Below the pieces are notes generated by a model that saw only the letters and a list, made by a program, of their open reading frames with translations, did not search any database and was not told the DNA's origin. DNA of 64,000 nucleotides from Dinoroseobacter sp013215265 (GTDB lineage Bacteria; Pseudomonadota; Alphaproteobacteria; Rhodobacterales; Rhodobacteraceae). The DNA lies in NCBI GenBank assembly GCA_963691755.1, contig OY829366.1, positions 2,480,001 to 2,544,000 of the forward strand. Reading direction: 5' to 3'. Shown in pieces: positions 27,373 to 36,725 of the stretch. A program made the position numbers and the translations under genes. Positions within the stretch are counted from its first letter, which is position 1, and every line of letters begins with the position of its first letter.

Positions 27373-28629
27373 CTAGCTGCGTACGGTCCCGTCTCCGCGA
27401 ACGCAGTATTTGTAGCTGGTCAGTTGCATTGCACCTACCGGCCCACGAGCATGCATTTTACCGGTCGCAATCCCAATTTCGGCACCCATGCCAAATTCAC
27501 CGCCATCCGCGAATTGGGTTGAGGCATTGTGCATTAAAATTGCACTGTCGAGCTCATTGAAAAAGCGCGCTGCGGCTTTTGCGTTTTCGGTCAGGATTGC
27601 CTCGGTATGGCTTGATCCATAGTTGCGGATATGGTCATGCGCTGCATCTTGGTCTTCCACCACCCGAGCGGCGATAATCATGTCCAGATATTCTTTTCCC
27701 CAGTCCGATGCATCGGCAGGAACAGAACCCGTGACGCCTTCGGCACGCACCTCGACGCCTGCCGTGATTAAATCATCCACAATCTGCTGTCCAAGACCGT
27801 TTGCAATGTCTTTGTGGATTAGCAAGCATTCAGCCGCCCCACATATCCCCGTACGCCGCGTCTTGGCATTCATCACAACTTTGCGCGCCTTTTCGGTGTC
27901 CGCATCCTTGTCGATATAGATGTGACAAATGCCTTCCAGATGCGCGAATACAGGCACACGCGCATCCGCTTGAACACGTCCAACCAGGCCCTTTCCACCA
28001 CGTGGCACAATCACGTCGATAACGCCGGTCATCGCGAGCATTTCACCGACTGCCGCACGATCTCTCGTCGGCACCAACTGGATGGCGGCTTCGGGCAAAC
28101 CGGCGGCATGAAGCCCCTCGAGCAGGCACGCGTGAATTGCCGTTGCAGAATGAAAGCTTTCAGAGCCACCGCGCAAAATCACACAATTCCCCGCTTTCAA
28201 GCACAAAGCGCCCGCATCTGCAGTCACATTAGGACGCGACTCGTAGATCACACCGATCACACCCAGAGGCGTTCGTACACGGTCAATATGCAGCCCGGAT
28301 GGCATCTCCCAACCGTCGATGACAGCGCCAATCGGATCTTCCTGTGCTGCGATTGAACGCAAACCATCAACGATGCTTTGAATTCGAGCATCGTCGAGTT
28401 CCAACCGGTCCATCATCGCGGCACTCAAACCCTTAGACCGTCCAAACTCCATGTCGAGCGCATTGGATGACAGAATGCTTTCCCGACCAGCCCAGATCGC
28501 GTCAGCGGCCACGCTGAGCGCTTTTGCCTTTGCATCGGGACTGGCAAAGGCCATCTCGGCAGCCGCAGCTTTTGCGTTTGCTCCGATCGTTGCCATCAAG
28601 GCCGGGATGTTTGTGTCGTGATCTTTCAT
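27373..28629 (-). CDS. proA: Gamma-glutamyl phosphate reductase
   Basis: ProA is the NADPH-dependent second enzyme of proline synthesis, making glutamate semialdehyde. The 418-residue length is normal. Blocks seen: IGVIYESRPNVTADAGALCL, an NTR-type ILRGGSESFHSA, IVPRGGKGLV, and TRRTGICGAAECLLI containing the catalytic Cys. It lies 16 bases downstream of proB. Confidence 0.96.
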   Translation of the reverse strand: MKDHDTNIPALMATIGANAKAAAAEMAFASPDAKAKALSVAADAIWAGRESILSSNALDMEFGRSKGLSAAMMDRLELDDARIQSIVDGLRSIAAQEDPIGAVIDGWEMPSGLHIDRVRTPLGVIGVIYESRPNVTADAGALCLKAGNCVILRGGSESFHSATAIHACLLEGLHAAGLPEAAIQLVPTRDRAAVGEMLAMTGVIDVIVPRGGKGLVGRVQADARVPVFAHLEGICHIYIDKDADTEKARKVVMNAKTRRTGICGAAECLLIHKDIANGLGQQIVDDLITAGVEVRAEGVTGSVPADASDWGKEYLDMIIAARVVEDQDAAHDHIRNYGSSHTEAILTENAKAAARFFNELDSAILMHNASTQFADGGEFGMGAEIGIATGKMHARGPVGAMQLTSYKYCVRGDGTVRS

Positions 28630-28645
28630 CTGCGTCTCTCGTGAC

Positions 28646-29770
28646 TTAGCTTAGGACCATATCGTCCCGGTGGATCAAAACCGCCCGACCTTCATAGCCC
28701 AGGATCTCGGCAATGTCTTCGCTCCGGTGGCCTGCGATGGCACGTGCTTCGTCCCCGGTGTACCTGGTGAGCCCAAGACCGATTGCCCCAGAGGGCCCCT
28801 TGATCGAAACCGGTTCTCCACGTCCGAACTGACCCGTTACATGAATGATCCCGGCCGGCAGCAAGGACTTTCCCTGACCCAAGGCACGCTCAGCGCCAGC
28901 GTCAACTTCAATCACGCCGCGTGGCTTCATGGCGTTGATCCAGTGTTTGCGCGCAGCTTTCGGGTCTTGCTTTGGTAAAAACCAAGTGGATGGTGCGCCT
29001 TTTTCCAAGGCCTGAATTGGCCGCAACCCGCGTCCTTCTCCAATGACAAGTGCGCAGCCGGCTGAAGTTGCCGTACGCGCGGCCATGACCTTGGTACGCA
29101 TTCCCCCCTTTGAAAGTCCGGAGCCCGCATCGCCCGCCATAGCCTCAATTTCAGGTGTGATCGTTTCAATTACATCGTATCGCGTCGCGGTTGGATCTGT
29201 TTTGGGGTTGGCGGAGTAAAAGCCGTCCACATCAGAAAGCAAGACACAGACGTCCGCCCCCGTCAGCGCCGCAACTTGAGACGCCAAACGATCATTGTCA
29301 CCATAGCGGATCTCATCTGTGGCAACCGTGTCATTTTCGTTCACGATTGGAACGACACCAAAGGACAAAAGCGATCCCAAAGTGGCCCTGATGTTTAGGT
29401 ATCGGCGCCGATCTTCTGTGTCTTCCAACGTCACCAGCACCTGAGCTGCTTTGATCTCGTGCGGCTCAAGGACAGTTTGGTAGGCTTGGGCTAGCCGGAT
29501 TTGACCCACTGCTGCGGCGGCCTGGGACTGTTCAAGCGCCAAGGTCGTTGCTGGCAGACCAAGAAGACCTCTCCCTAATGCGATCGACCCGGACGAAACC
29601 AAAATCACTTCGGTCCCACGCGCACGCGCCTCGGCAACGTCAGTAGCCAGCCCCGCGATCCACTCTTCTCTCAGCTTGCCACTCTGACTATCTACAAGCA
29701 GCGCAGAACCGATTTTTATTACGATCCGCCGCGCCCCAACCACAGAAGGAATTGCCGAGCTATTCATCAT
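28646..29770 (-). CDS. proB: Glutamate 5-kinase
   Basis: ProB phosphorylates glutamate and is usually the proline-inhibited step of the pathway. From ATG 29770 the protein is 374 residues: an amino-acid-kinase domain (RIVIKIGSALLV near the N-terminus, VSSGSIALGRGLLG, VPIVNENDTVATDEIRYGDN, AGSGLSKGGMRTKV) and a C-terminal PUA domain (about 280-374). The open frame extends to 29911 inside obgE, but the paired ATGs at 29770 and 29767, one base after the obgE stop, are the natural start. Confidence 0.95.
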   Translation of the reverse strand: MMNSSAIPSVVGARRIVIKIGSALLVDSQSGKLREEWIAGLATDVAEARARGTEVILVSSGSIALGRGLLGLPATTLALEQSQAAAAVGQIRLAQAYQTVLEPHEIKAAQVLVTLEDTEDRRRYLNIRATLGSLLSFGVVPIVNENDTVATDEIRYGDNDRLASQVAALTGADVCVLLSDVDGFYSANPKTDPTATRYDVIETITPEIEAMAGDAGSGLSKGGMRTKVMAARTATSAGCALVIGEGRGLRPIQALEKGAPSTWFLPKQDPKAARKHWINAMKPRGVIEVDAGAERALGQGKSLLPAGIIHVTGQFGRGEPVSIKGPSGAIGLGLTRYTGDEARAIAGHRSEDIAEILGYEGRAVLIHRDDMVLS

Positions 29771-29771
29771 C

Positions 29772-30809
29772 TTAGGGAGACCAGGTATCGGAAGTGGCCT
29801 GTTCAGCGGCCTCGGCTTGTCGCGCGCCCAAAATCCGGCGGCGCACAAGACGAAGTACGTCATCAAGCCCTTCTCGGCTAACACCCGACATTGCCAGTAC
29901 GGGCCCGCCAACGGCGTGTTCTAATTCAGCAAGGCGAGCGTCGCGTGTTTCAACGTCAAGCGCGTCTATCTTGTTCAGCGCCGTAACCCGAGGTTTCTGA
30001 GCCAAATCCCCGCCATAGGCTTCGAGTTCGTGAATGATGGTTGCATAATCTTCGGCGACGGTTTCAGAAGTGCCATCGATCAGATGCAAAAGCACGGCAC
30101 AGCGTTCAACGTGACCCAGGAAGCGGTCTCCCAGACCGGTGCCCTCATGAGCGCCTTCGATCAAGCCGGGGATATCGGCCATCACAAACTCCGCCCCATC
30201 AATGCCAACGACACCTAGGTTGGGATGCAAAGTCGTGAACGGATAGTCGGCAATCTTAGGACGCGCGTTCGACGTTGCCGCCAGGAAGGTAGATTTCCCG
30301 GCGTTTGGCAGACCCAGCAAACCTGCATCTGCAATGAGTTTAAGGCGCAACCAGATCGTACGCTCAACACCGGCTTGGCCCGGGTTGGCGCGTCGTGGGG
30401 CCTGATTTGTGGCCGACTTGAAATGAAGGTTTCCGAACCCCCCATTCCCGCCTTTCGCAATGCGAACGCGCTGACCCAGTTCCGTCAGGTCCGCGATAAC
30501 CGTTTCTTCATCCTCGTCTAAAACCTCTGTCCCGACCGGGACACGCAAGACGATGTCGTCACCATCTTTGCCAGTCCGTTGGCGGCCCATCCCACCTTGA
30601 CCATTCTTGGCAAAGAAGTGCTGTTGATATCGAAAATCGATAAGAGTGTTCAGACCATCAACTGCGACAACCCAAACATCGCCACCGCGCCCGCCGTCGC
30701 CGCCGTCAGGCCCGCCGTACTCGATGTATTTTTCACGACGAAAGCTTACCGCGCCGGACCCACCGCCCCCGGACCGAATATAGACTTTGCAAAGGTCGAG
30801 GAATTTCAT
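29772..30809 (-). CDS. obgE: Obg-family GTPase
   Basis: This is a ribosome-associated GTPase needed for 50S assembly and linked to stress and cell-cycle control. The 345-residue protein has the Gly-rich Obg domain (1-160, GGDGGRGGDV and KGGNGGFGN), then the G domain: G1 GLPNAGKST at 166-174, G3 DIPGLIEGAHEG, and G4 NKID. It has a short C-terminus. It sits in the conserved rplU-rpmA-GNAT-obgE-proB-proA order. Confidence 0.96.
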   Translation of the reverse strand: MKFLDLCKVYIRSGGGGSGAVSFRREKYIEYGGPDGGDGGRGGDVWVVAVDGLNTLIDFRYQQHFFAKNGQGGMGRQRTGKDGDDIVLRVPVGTEVLDEDEETVIADLTELGQRVRIAKGGNGGFGNLHFKSATNQAPRRANPGQAGVERTIWLRLKLIADAGLLGLPNAGKSTFLAATSNARPKIADYPFTTLHPNLGVVGIDGAEFVMADIPGLIEGAHEGTGLGDRFLGHVERCAVLLHLIDGTSETVAEDYATIIHELEAYGGDLAQKPRVTALNKIDALDVETRDARLAELEHAVGGPVLAMSGVSREGLDDVLRLVRRRILGARQAEAAEQATSDTWSP

Positions 30810-30846
30810 GTCAAATGGTCCAAAATATGCGAGTGCTCTTACCCGC

Positions 30847-31401
30847 TCAGCTTAGTTTTTTCAAATAGGTCCATGTTGCGACCTTGGCGTTGCGCGCAAC
30901 CGAAAAAGCTTCGGCATCACCGATGTATTCGAACCCTGCATTGGTCAACACCCGTGCCGAAACCGGATTGTCCTGAAAAACCGAACCGAAAAGCGTGTCG
31001 TTATCCAGTGGGTTGGCCTTGACCAGCGCAGACACTGCCGCAGAAGCAAAACCGGTGTTCCAGAAGGCAGGTGCAACCCAATACCCAATCTCGGACTTCT
31101 TTGAGCCAATTATTTTCAGCGAAACCAGACCCAGAAGCTCTGATCCCCCAAATGGTGTGGCATCCAACACCCAAACGCGTTCCGCACTGTCATGTGCAAG
31201 GACGCCTTCGATGAAGGCTTCAGAGGCACCAGGTGGCAACGGATGCGGGATCGAGACGGTCATTTCAGCCACGCGTTTGTCCGCACCATAAAGTGTCATC
31301 AAGCCAGCATCCGACGATCGGATTGGGCGCAACACAAAGCTCCCCGCGTCAATTTCATCTGCAGTAAACGGCAATCGCTCAGCAGTTGCGGTAGATGACA
31401 T
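30847..31401 (-). CDS. GNAT-family N-acetyltransferase (RimJ/RimL type)
   Basis: The 184-residue protein has a GNAT fold: FVLRPIRSSDAGLMTLYG at the start, a central GYWVAPAFWNTGFASAAVSAL segment for acetyl-CoA binding, and NPVSARVLTNAGFEYIG, the typical C-terminal RimJ/RimL signature. The ATG at 31401 has a strong GAGGAGGG site. It is the usual acetyltransferase between rpmA and obgE in Rhodobacterales; its substrate is not established. Confidence 0.87.
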   Translation of the reverse strand: MSSTATAERLPFTADEIDAGSFVLRPIRSSDAGLMTLYGADKRVAEMTVSIPHPLPPGASEAFIEGVLAHDSAERVWVLDATPFGGSELLGLVSLKIIGSKKSEIGYWVAPAFWNTGFASAAVSALVKANPLDNDTLFGSVFQDNPVSARVLTNAGFEYIGDAEAFSVARNAKVATWTYLKKLS

Positions 31402-31480
31402 GTCAATCCCTCCTCGAGATTGCGATGCGAGACAGAGAGCCGGACGCAGACCTTGGACTAAGCGCCGCAATCACTCAGGT

Positions 31481-31513
31481 TAAAAAGAAAAGGACCGGCG
31501 CTTGGGCCGGTCC
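31481..31513 (-). terminator. Rho-independent terminator after rpmA
   Basis: On the minus strand the perfect stem GGACCGGC/GCCGGTCC with a six-base loop is followed by TTTTCTTTTT. It ends the rplU-rpmA transcript, so the acetyltransferase-obgE-proBA genes need read-through or their own promoter. Confidence 0.9.
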
Positions 31514-31542
31514 CTCTCAAAGCTTATGCCTTGAATTCCGGC

Positions 31543-31812
31543 CTATTCAGCAGCCTCTGCTGCCGGGAGTACGGATACGAAGGTGCGTCCCTTGAAGCCC
31601 TTGCGGAACTTAACATTGCCTTCGACGGTCGCGAACAAGGTGTGATCCTTGCCCTCGCCTACGCCTTCACCCGGCCACCATTTGTTGCCGCGCTGACGCA
31701 CGATGATGTTTCCAGGGATTGCGTGCTGACCACCGTAAAGTTTCACGCCAAGACGACGACCCGCAGAGTCGCGTCCGTTACGGGAGGAACCACCAGCCTT
31801 TTTATGTGCCAT
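31543..31812 (-). CDS. rpmA: 50S ribosomal protein L27
   Basis: The 89-residue protein begins MAHKKAGGSSRNGRDSAGRR, the characteristic L27 N-terminus that reaches the peptidyl-transferase centre, and has the GNIIVRQRG and HTLFA blocks. It follows rplU by 11 bases. There is no N-terminal extension of the kind cleaved in Firmicutes. Confidence 0.97.
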   Translation of the reverse strand: MAHKKAGGSSRNGRDSAGRRLGVKLYGGQHAIPGNIIVRQRGNKWWPGEGVGEGKDHTLFATVEGNVKFRKGFKGRTFVSVLPAAEAAE

Positions 31813-31823
31813 CTTGTCTCTCC

Positions 31824-32504
31824 TTAACCTTCGTTAACGATTTGCTGCGCTTGCTCGACCCAGCCTTCGCGTTCAATGCGGCCCTTGAAGGACAGCTTCT
31901 CGTCGAATTCTGCAATGTCAGCTTCACCCCAAGCCGCGATTTGCGCGAATGTTGTGACGCCAGCAGCGTGCAGTTTCTTTTCAAGCGCCGGACCAACGCC
32001 CGACAAACGCTTCAGATCATCCGATCCTTCAGATGCCTTTGCTGGCGCTACCTTGGCTTTCTCGGAAGGCGCCGCTGTCGCCTTGGCAGGGGCCGCCTTT
32101 TTCGCGCTCGACGCCTTCTTTGGTGCAGCCTCAACTGCCGCGGGCGCTGTCGTCCCACCCAGAGCCGCCTTTACGCCAGATTTCTCAGCGCCTTTCGCGA
32201 GAATCTCAGTGATCTTCACGAGGGTCAGTTTCTGACGGTGTCCCTTGGTACGCTTAGACGAGTGCTTCCTACGGCGGCGCACATAGTTGATCGTCTTCAC
32301 GCCTTTGATCTGGTCGAGCACCTCTGCTTGTACGCCAGCATCCGCCACAAGCGGGGCGCCAACGACAGGGCTGTCGCCACCAATCATCAGGACTTCGTTG
32401 AATTGTACGGTTTCGCCAGCATCAGCTGCCAGCTTTTCGACCTGCAATACGTCGCCAGAGCGAACCTTGTATTGCTTGCCGCCGGTCTTCAGGACCGCAA
32501 ACAT
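31824..32504 (-). CDS. rplU: 50S ribosomal protein L21 with C-terminal helix-hairpin-helix extension
   Basis: The first 100 or so residues are canonical L21 (MFAVLKTGGKQYKV, TINYVRRRRKHSSKRTKGHR). An Ala/Lys-rich linker (about 105-165) and a helix-hairpin-helix-like domain with LSGVGPALEKKLHAAGVTTF follow, doubling the protein to 226 residues. Such an extension is known in several alphaproteobacteria. The AAGGA ribosome site is correctly spaced for the ATG at 32504, not for the ATG two codons earlier (32510). It is the first gene of rplU-rpmA. Confidence 0.95.
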   Translation of the reverse strand: MFAVLKTGGKQYKVRSGDVLQVEKLAADAGETVQFNEVLMIGGDSPVVGAPLVADAGVQAEVLDQIKGVKTINYVRRRRKHSSKRTKGHRQKLTLVKITEILAKGAEKSGVKAALGGTTAPAAVEAAPKKASSAKKAAPAKATAAPSEKAKVAPAKASEGSDDLKRLSGVGPALEKKLHAAGVTTFAQIAAWGEADIAEFDEKLSFKGRIEREGWVEQAQQIVNEG

Positions 32505-32691
32505 CGGCATTTTCCTTACCTATCCGCGTCCTGTGGTCCCCAATTAGGGTGTTTCGCCGTATGGCACCTCGGACAGCGCGCCCCCGGATCGAGGCGTTAT
32601 TACAAAAAAGCCGCAAAACGCTGTTGGTTTGCGGTTGGCGCTATATGGGTCAGGGAGGCAGCCCTGTCAACCGTGCAAACCTGCATTTTTG

Positions 32692-33513
32692 CTAGGCGTC
32701 TTCAGCATTCATAAAGCGGCCAGCGGCAAGGCCCAGCTCATAAGATGTGCGCGTAAACAAAACGTCAAAGGCAGCAAAGATTGCGCGGTTGAAAACTGAT
32801 CCTGCTTTTGTTTCGGAGATCTCGATATACGCTTCCAGCTCGTCGTCTTCGAGTGCCGAATAGGCCAAACCAAGGTAGCTGAAAAGCCAGTCCTCAGATC
32901 CCTGACGAAGTTCTTCTTCTTGTGACCAGACTTCGGCGAGCATCTGAGACTCAGTCATTTCGGTCTCGTAAGCGCCGCCATCCGCGAGTCCTCGGAAAAA
33001 CGCGAAGTTTGAATTAAGACCACCAACGACGTTCGCTTCAATGAGATCATTGGCCTGAATAAAGCGCGCAATCGCATCCAGACGATTGTCATCGCGTGCA
33101 CGCATTTCCGCTAAGGCGTCTTCGGCCATTTCATCAACTTCGTCGGCAAGCATCGCTTCGCGCGCACTGATTTCAGCAGAAATGATCTTTGCGCCCAACT
33201 CAGTCTCAAAAAACGCGATCACTGGCTCGATCTGATCATCGGTAAGGCTTTCAGACAGCGACGTGCGCATATCTTCCATCGCCCGGCCTACGTCATGAAT
33301 ACGCTCTGCTTCGGCTCTCCAGGCCAGTCCACCCTGTCCCGGGAAACTGCCCTGCTCAATTGCTTCCGCGTGCTGCAACCCTTCTTGGCGCATTACAGTA
33401 ATAACATCTGCAAGGCGGGTTGCACCTATCAAGCGTTCTGCGCGATCGGCATCGGCAAATGCTGAACTTGCAAGCAGCGTTGCTGCAGCGAAGCTGAGTA
33501 AAAAATGGCGCAT
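32692..33513 (-). CDS. DUF2059-type exported protein
   Basis: This 273-residue protein begins with a clear Sec signal peptide (RHFLLSFAAATLLASSAFA, cleavage near residue 20). The mature part is acidic and helical, with a TDDQIEPVIAFFETELGAKI block resembling the DUF2059 domain. The frame is open further upstream to 33600, but the ATG at 33513 places the signal peptide at the N-terminus. The function is unknown; it is probably periplasmic. Confidence 0.75.
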   Translation of the reverse strand: MRHFLLSFAAATLLASSAFADADRAERLIGATRLADVITVMRQEGLQHAEAIEQGSFPGQGGLAWRAEAERIHDVGRAMEDMRTSLSESLTDDQIEPVIAFFETELGAKIISAEISAREAMLADEVDEMAEDALAEMRARDDNRLDAIARFIQANDLIEANVVGGLNSNFAFFRGLADGGAYETEMTESQMLAEVWSQEEELRQGSEDWLFSYLGLAYSALEDDELEAYIEISETKAGSVFNRAIFAAFDVLFTRTSYELGLAAGRFMNAEDA

Positions 33514-33670
33514 TGTGTCTCCGGTTCCTGGTCGGGCGCGTCTTTTGTCGGTGTGTTTATATGGGTAGTGCCCTGCCCCAACATTTCCAAGAGCCGTCAC
33601 TTTAAATTCAGATCAAGAGCTATTGAACCCCTTGACCCTTTTGGCTAGAGACCGCGCACCACTTGGACGC

Positions 33671-33760
33671 GGAGAGGTGCCGGAGTGGTCGAACGGGGCG
33701 GTCTCGAAAACCGTTGTGGGCGCAAGTCCACCCAGGGTTCGAATCCCTGTCTCTCCGCCA
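33671..33760 (+). tRNA. tRNA-Ser (anticodon CGA)
   Basis: This 90-base class II tRNA starts GGAGAGGTGCCGGAGTGG and ends GGTTCGAATCC in the T-arm, then TCTCTCC-G-CCA. The anticodon stem GCGGT/ACCGT encloses loop CTCGAAA, giving anticodon CGA for UCG. A long variable arm is present and CCA is encoded. It marks the left edge of an AT-rich, partly decayed region. Confidence 0.96.
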
Positions 33761-33771
33761 CTTATACTGTG

Positions 33772-33795
33772 CTGAAATTTATTTATAAATTTCAG
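33772..33795 (+). terminator. Hairpin directly after tRNA-Ser
   Basis: Perfect ten-base arms CTGAAATTTA and TAAATTTCAG with a four-base loop, 11 bases after the tRNA 3' end. It is AT-rich and only a short T-containing tail follows. It is probably the tRNA terminator. Confidence 0.55.
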
Positions 33796-34056
33796 TGTCT
33801 TGTAGTAGCATCAAAAAGATAACCACCCACGCTTACCACCCACGCCAGTTGCAAAAACATTATCCCATCGTAGCGTCACACCCACCAACCACAACTTGTC
33901 GAACCCTCTCATTAGACCCCGTTTGCGCGGTTAGCTTTGTGTTTATGGGTAGAGCTTTAAGACGCCAGAATCACTTAGGCCTTTGCCGGTAATGTCTAGG
34001 CAACGGCAATGACTGCCATCAGGACCTTGTTGGCTGTCACGGTGTTCTCAGAAACA

Positions 34057-34424
34057 TCAATAACCACAGTTCTGGTAGTTGCTGCTCATACACTCTCTCG
34101 CCATCGCTTGGGCTGTTGTGATGTCTTGGGGGGGGGTAGTCGTTGGGCTGCCGTATCTCGAAATTCTGGAGCTACCTCTAAACCGTTTGCGCTGGCGATG
34201 TTGGACCACATGTGAGCCACTTCAAAGTCTTGAGGGACACCCTGACCGCTGTGGTACAAGTGACCTATGCCGTATTGAGCGTACTCATACCCCTGTTCAG
34301 CTAAAGGTCTCCACTCCTGAAGGGCAGTAGCATAATCACCAGCTTCATAAGCGTCGTAGCCCCTCGTATAATCCTGAGACTGGGCAGTCCCAGAGAGAGC
34401 TACAGCGGAAAGAAACTTCTTCAT
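34057..34424 (-). pseudogene. Small Sel1-repeat exported protein, frameshifted in a homopolymer
   Basis: The intact part reads MKKFLSAVALSGTAQSQ (short signal peptide), then a Sel1/TPR-like unit with AGDYATALQEWRPLAEQG and YHSGQGVPQDFEVAHMWSNI. After RDTAAQRL the frame runs into nine C (34128-34136 as G on the plus strand) and continues out of frame to a stop near 34086. Shifting by one base restores QDITTAQAMARECMSSNYQN and a stop at 34057, which fits the usual Sel1 family C-terminus. So one base was gained or lost in the run. Compared with relatives the signal peptide also looks shortened and only one repeat is left. Confidence 0.75.
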
Positions 34425-34563
34425 TATGATTACCTTACAGAGATCACTCTAGAACGTCTGAAGGGTAACATCGGGACCATGACGCCAAAAGTATTCTCTT
34501 TGTTTTGGATTCATAGGGGGCGACCAAAACCTTAGATAATCTTGGGTGAGAATCCATGGGGAC

Positions 34564-34794
34564 CTAGCTGTTCCAACGGGCCTTTAGCCTCTGAATCTTA
34601 GTAGCCTGCCAGACTGTTGAACCCAACAGGTACTCATTTCTAGCCAGCACATTCTTCACGTTTGTCGGATGCCATTTGCCACAGCGTTCTATCTCGCATT
34701 GATTACAGCAGAATGTCTGTCGTTGACTGGCCGCACGGGTCCCATTTTTGTTGAGGCCCTTCTCCCAAGAACAAGGGCTTCTGCGAAATGCTCA
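34564..34794 (-). pseudogene. Cys-rich zinc-ribbon-like reading-frame remnant
   Basis: A minus-strand frame without any ATG, GTG or TTG start codes for a Cys-rich stretch (CCNQCEIERCGKWHP) followed by NVKNVLARNEYLL and a basic tail, ending at a stop at 34564. The Cys spacing resembles a small zinc-binding motif. It may be the 3' end of a lost gene. No homology can be confirmed by eye. Confidence 0.25.
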
Positions 34795-35133
34795 CTACTG
34801 CAACCAATTGCACAGTTGTAGCAACAGACACCACGACAGGGACCTGCAAGGGCACCGCCTTGTTGGCGCTAAATGGCCGCGCACTGCGCACAGCCTTTGA
34901 GGGCACGAGGTATCTCCCCCAACAACACAGGTCTTACGAGCAGTACGCGAATACTTGGCGCAGGGCCCTGACAGCGCGCTTAGATAGACGCGATTAGCAT
35001 GACCTTGAGTAGTAAGTCGAAGCTCTGGAAGCGGGCATTGAGGTTTGCGCAAAATTCGTAGCTTTGGAGCCTTTCAAACCATGCGCCCAACACTTAATTT
35101 TTATGCGACAGCTTCATTTCCTGACTTTCGCGG
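34795..35133. other. No convincing gene
   Basis: Short frames are open on both strands, including a 69-residue plus-strand frame and an 85-residue minus-strand frame, but none has a ribosome site, recognisable motif or conserved look. Confidence 0.4.
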
Positions 35134-35482
35134 CTATCGCAATTGCGGATGACGTGTCCTTTTGGCATCGGTCTCAGATCGTTGCCACACACTTCCAATA
35201 CCCAAGTTTGCCGAACATGATCTCCGTGCAGCTAAGATGCTTGTATCAACGTTCGCCCCAAAAAACGGCCTGCTTACATTGTCGCCTGCTAATACGTCGG
35301 CACCAACCTCAATAGTTTTCAAACCTTCTGTGACCAAGTCAGCGTTATAGCCGCGACCCTCAGCAAAAAATCAATCGTCCATACTCCTCTTGACACCAAA
35401 GCTGCGCGTCGTCCGGTGCGCTTTCAGAAAGCTCAACTTGGGCATTGCAGTTATTTGACACTGTGATTAGCGAACAAACCAA
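35134..35482 (-). pseudogene. Frameshifted remnant of a small exported-type protein
   Basis: A minus-strand frame from a TTG at 35482 reads through NCNAQVELSESAPDDAQLWC and EEYGRL, then stops just after a run of six A/T (35365-35370). Removing one base of the run joins it to IFAEGRGYNADLVTEGLKTI and VGADVLAGDNVSRPFF, which stays open to 35134. The joined product looks protein-like and could follow a truncated signal peptide. The family is not recognised. Confidence 0.4.
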
Positions 35483-35702
35483 TCACCAACTTGGCGACGG
35501 TATTTCTATCGTTCCAACACCACCAGCGGTTGCTGAGCATCTTGTCGGATCCGCAAGCGTGCGATGCATTTCATCAATACAACTTTTCGCTATTGAGAAA
35601 GATAGCGCCCAAGAGCCGATCATAGAAATGAGGCTTTCCATGCGGCTTGGAAAGAAGGCCTCAATGCCTGCGAGTTCGGCCTCGGAAATGCAAAAAATAT
35701 AA

Positions 35703-36269
35703 GTTCTACTCTCTACATATTTTTAAAACTGCGGGCCTCATGCTAGCCAAAAATAATTGAAAAGTGAGTCTACGTGCACCCTCTAAGATCTAAGGCGGCA
35801 CTCCAAAAATTAATCATTATCCTTCGATAATATAACGATAATATAATATTTTTTAGCATACTTCATTCTGATTAAAAGGAGATATAGGTCTAATAGTATA
35901 TTTGTGATCAGTCTTCTTTTACGAAAGATACAAAGGCTCGCCCGCAGAAATTATCATAAAAATAGTTGAGAGCTCCAACGAATGTCCTTAGCGAAAAGCA
36001 GGAAAATTTGGATAATTTAACTTGATTAAATACCACTTGCGTAGCGTCGTTCCGACATGGCTGAACATATGCTGCAAAGCCTATTCAGAAATAGCTAAGC
36101 AATAAATTCTTCTAGGCAATCTCACGCCCTAGCTAAAACTATGTCTTAATTAGTAGCTGCCGGTGACCTTTATGAAATTATTAAAAACTCTCCATTCATA
36201 TAGATACAGTTTGGAAATAGTTATCGAGAACAAACCCAACGAGCAAACTACTCTTATATTGTTGCTCTA
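35703..36269. other. AT-rich stretch without genes
   Basis: About 570 bases, visibly richer in A and T than the flanking core genome, with dense stop codons in all frames. I see no tRNA, repeat array or clear promoter. A nearby plus-strand frame (35445-35702) is open but unsupported. Confidence 0.5.
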
Positions 36270-36725
36270 TTGTTCAGATTTCTTTTGACATTTCTATTTC
36301 TTAGTTCACCTGCATTTTCAGTAACTCAAGAAGCTTGGCACAGCGGCCTAAATCAGGTTGGTCGAAATGGTCGCATCATTCTTTCTTCGGCCTATCTGGG
36401 TGGGCGCCTGATGGATGAAGTACAGGCTATGAAAAGCGAGGAGGCGATTGTAGAGATCCGCGCCAACATTGGCTCTTCAGGTGTTATTTGGTCTTCATAT
36501 GCGCGTGTCTGCACAACACGGGAAGCTTTGTGGCGAGTACATTTTCCATTTGACCCAATCACTCGGGAATTGAATGCAATTGGTGGTTATTACTTGATGG
36601 CAAACGTCAGCCCAACAATAGCGCAAGCGCTTTTCGACGCCATGACAGCAGGAAAACCGGGCAACCCGACTACGGATATTCCTGGTGCGATTCTGATCGA
36701 TCGAGGTGAGGTTCCAGAATGCTGA
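36270..36725 (+). CDS. Small exported protein of unknown function
   Basis: The 151-residue product starts with a good Sec signal peptide (FRFLLTFLFLSSPAFS, cleavage near residue 17). The mature part has VGRNGRIILSSAYLGGRLMD, a Cys in YARVCTTREALW, and ends in a Cys. Two Cys suggest one disulfide. The only in-frame start is TTG at 36270, and no strong ribosome site is visible. It lies in AT-rich accessory-looking DNA. The family is not recognised. Confidence 0.55.
   Translation: MFRFLLTFLFLSSPAFSVTQEAWHSGLNQVGRNGRIILSSAYLGGRLMDEVQAMKSEEAIVEIRANIGSSGVIWSSYARVCTTREALWRVHFPFDPITRELNAIGGYYLMANVSPTIAQALFDAMTAGKPGNPTTDIPGAILIDRGEVPEC

Noticed and set aside
35445..35702. Plus-strand open frame of 85 codons
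   Set aside because: No ribosome site or recognisable motif; the opposite strand is also open, so coding direction is undecided.
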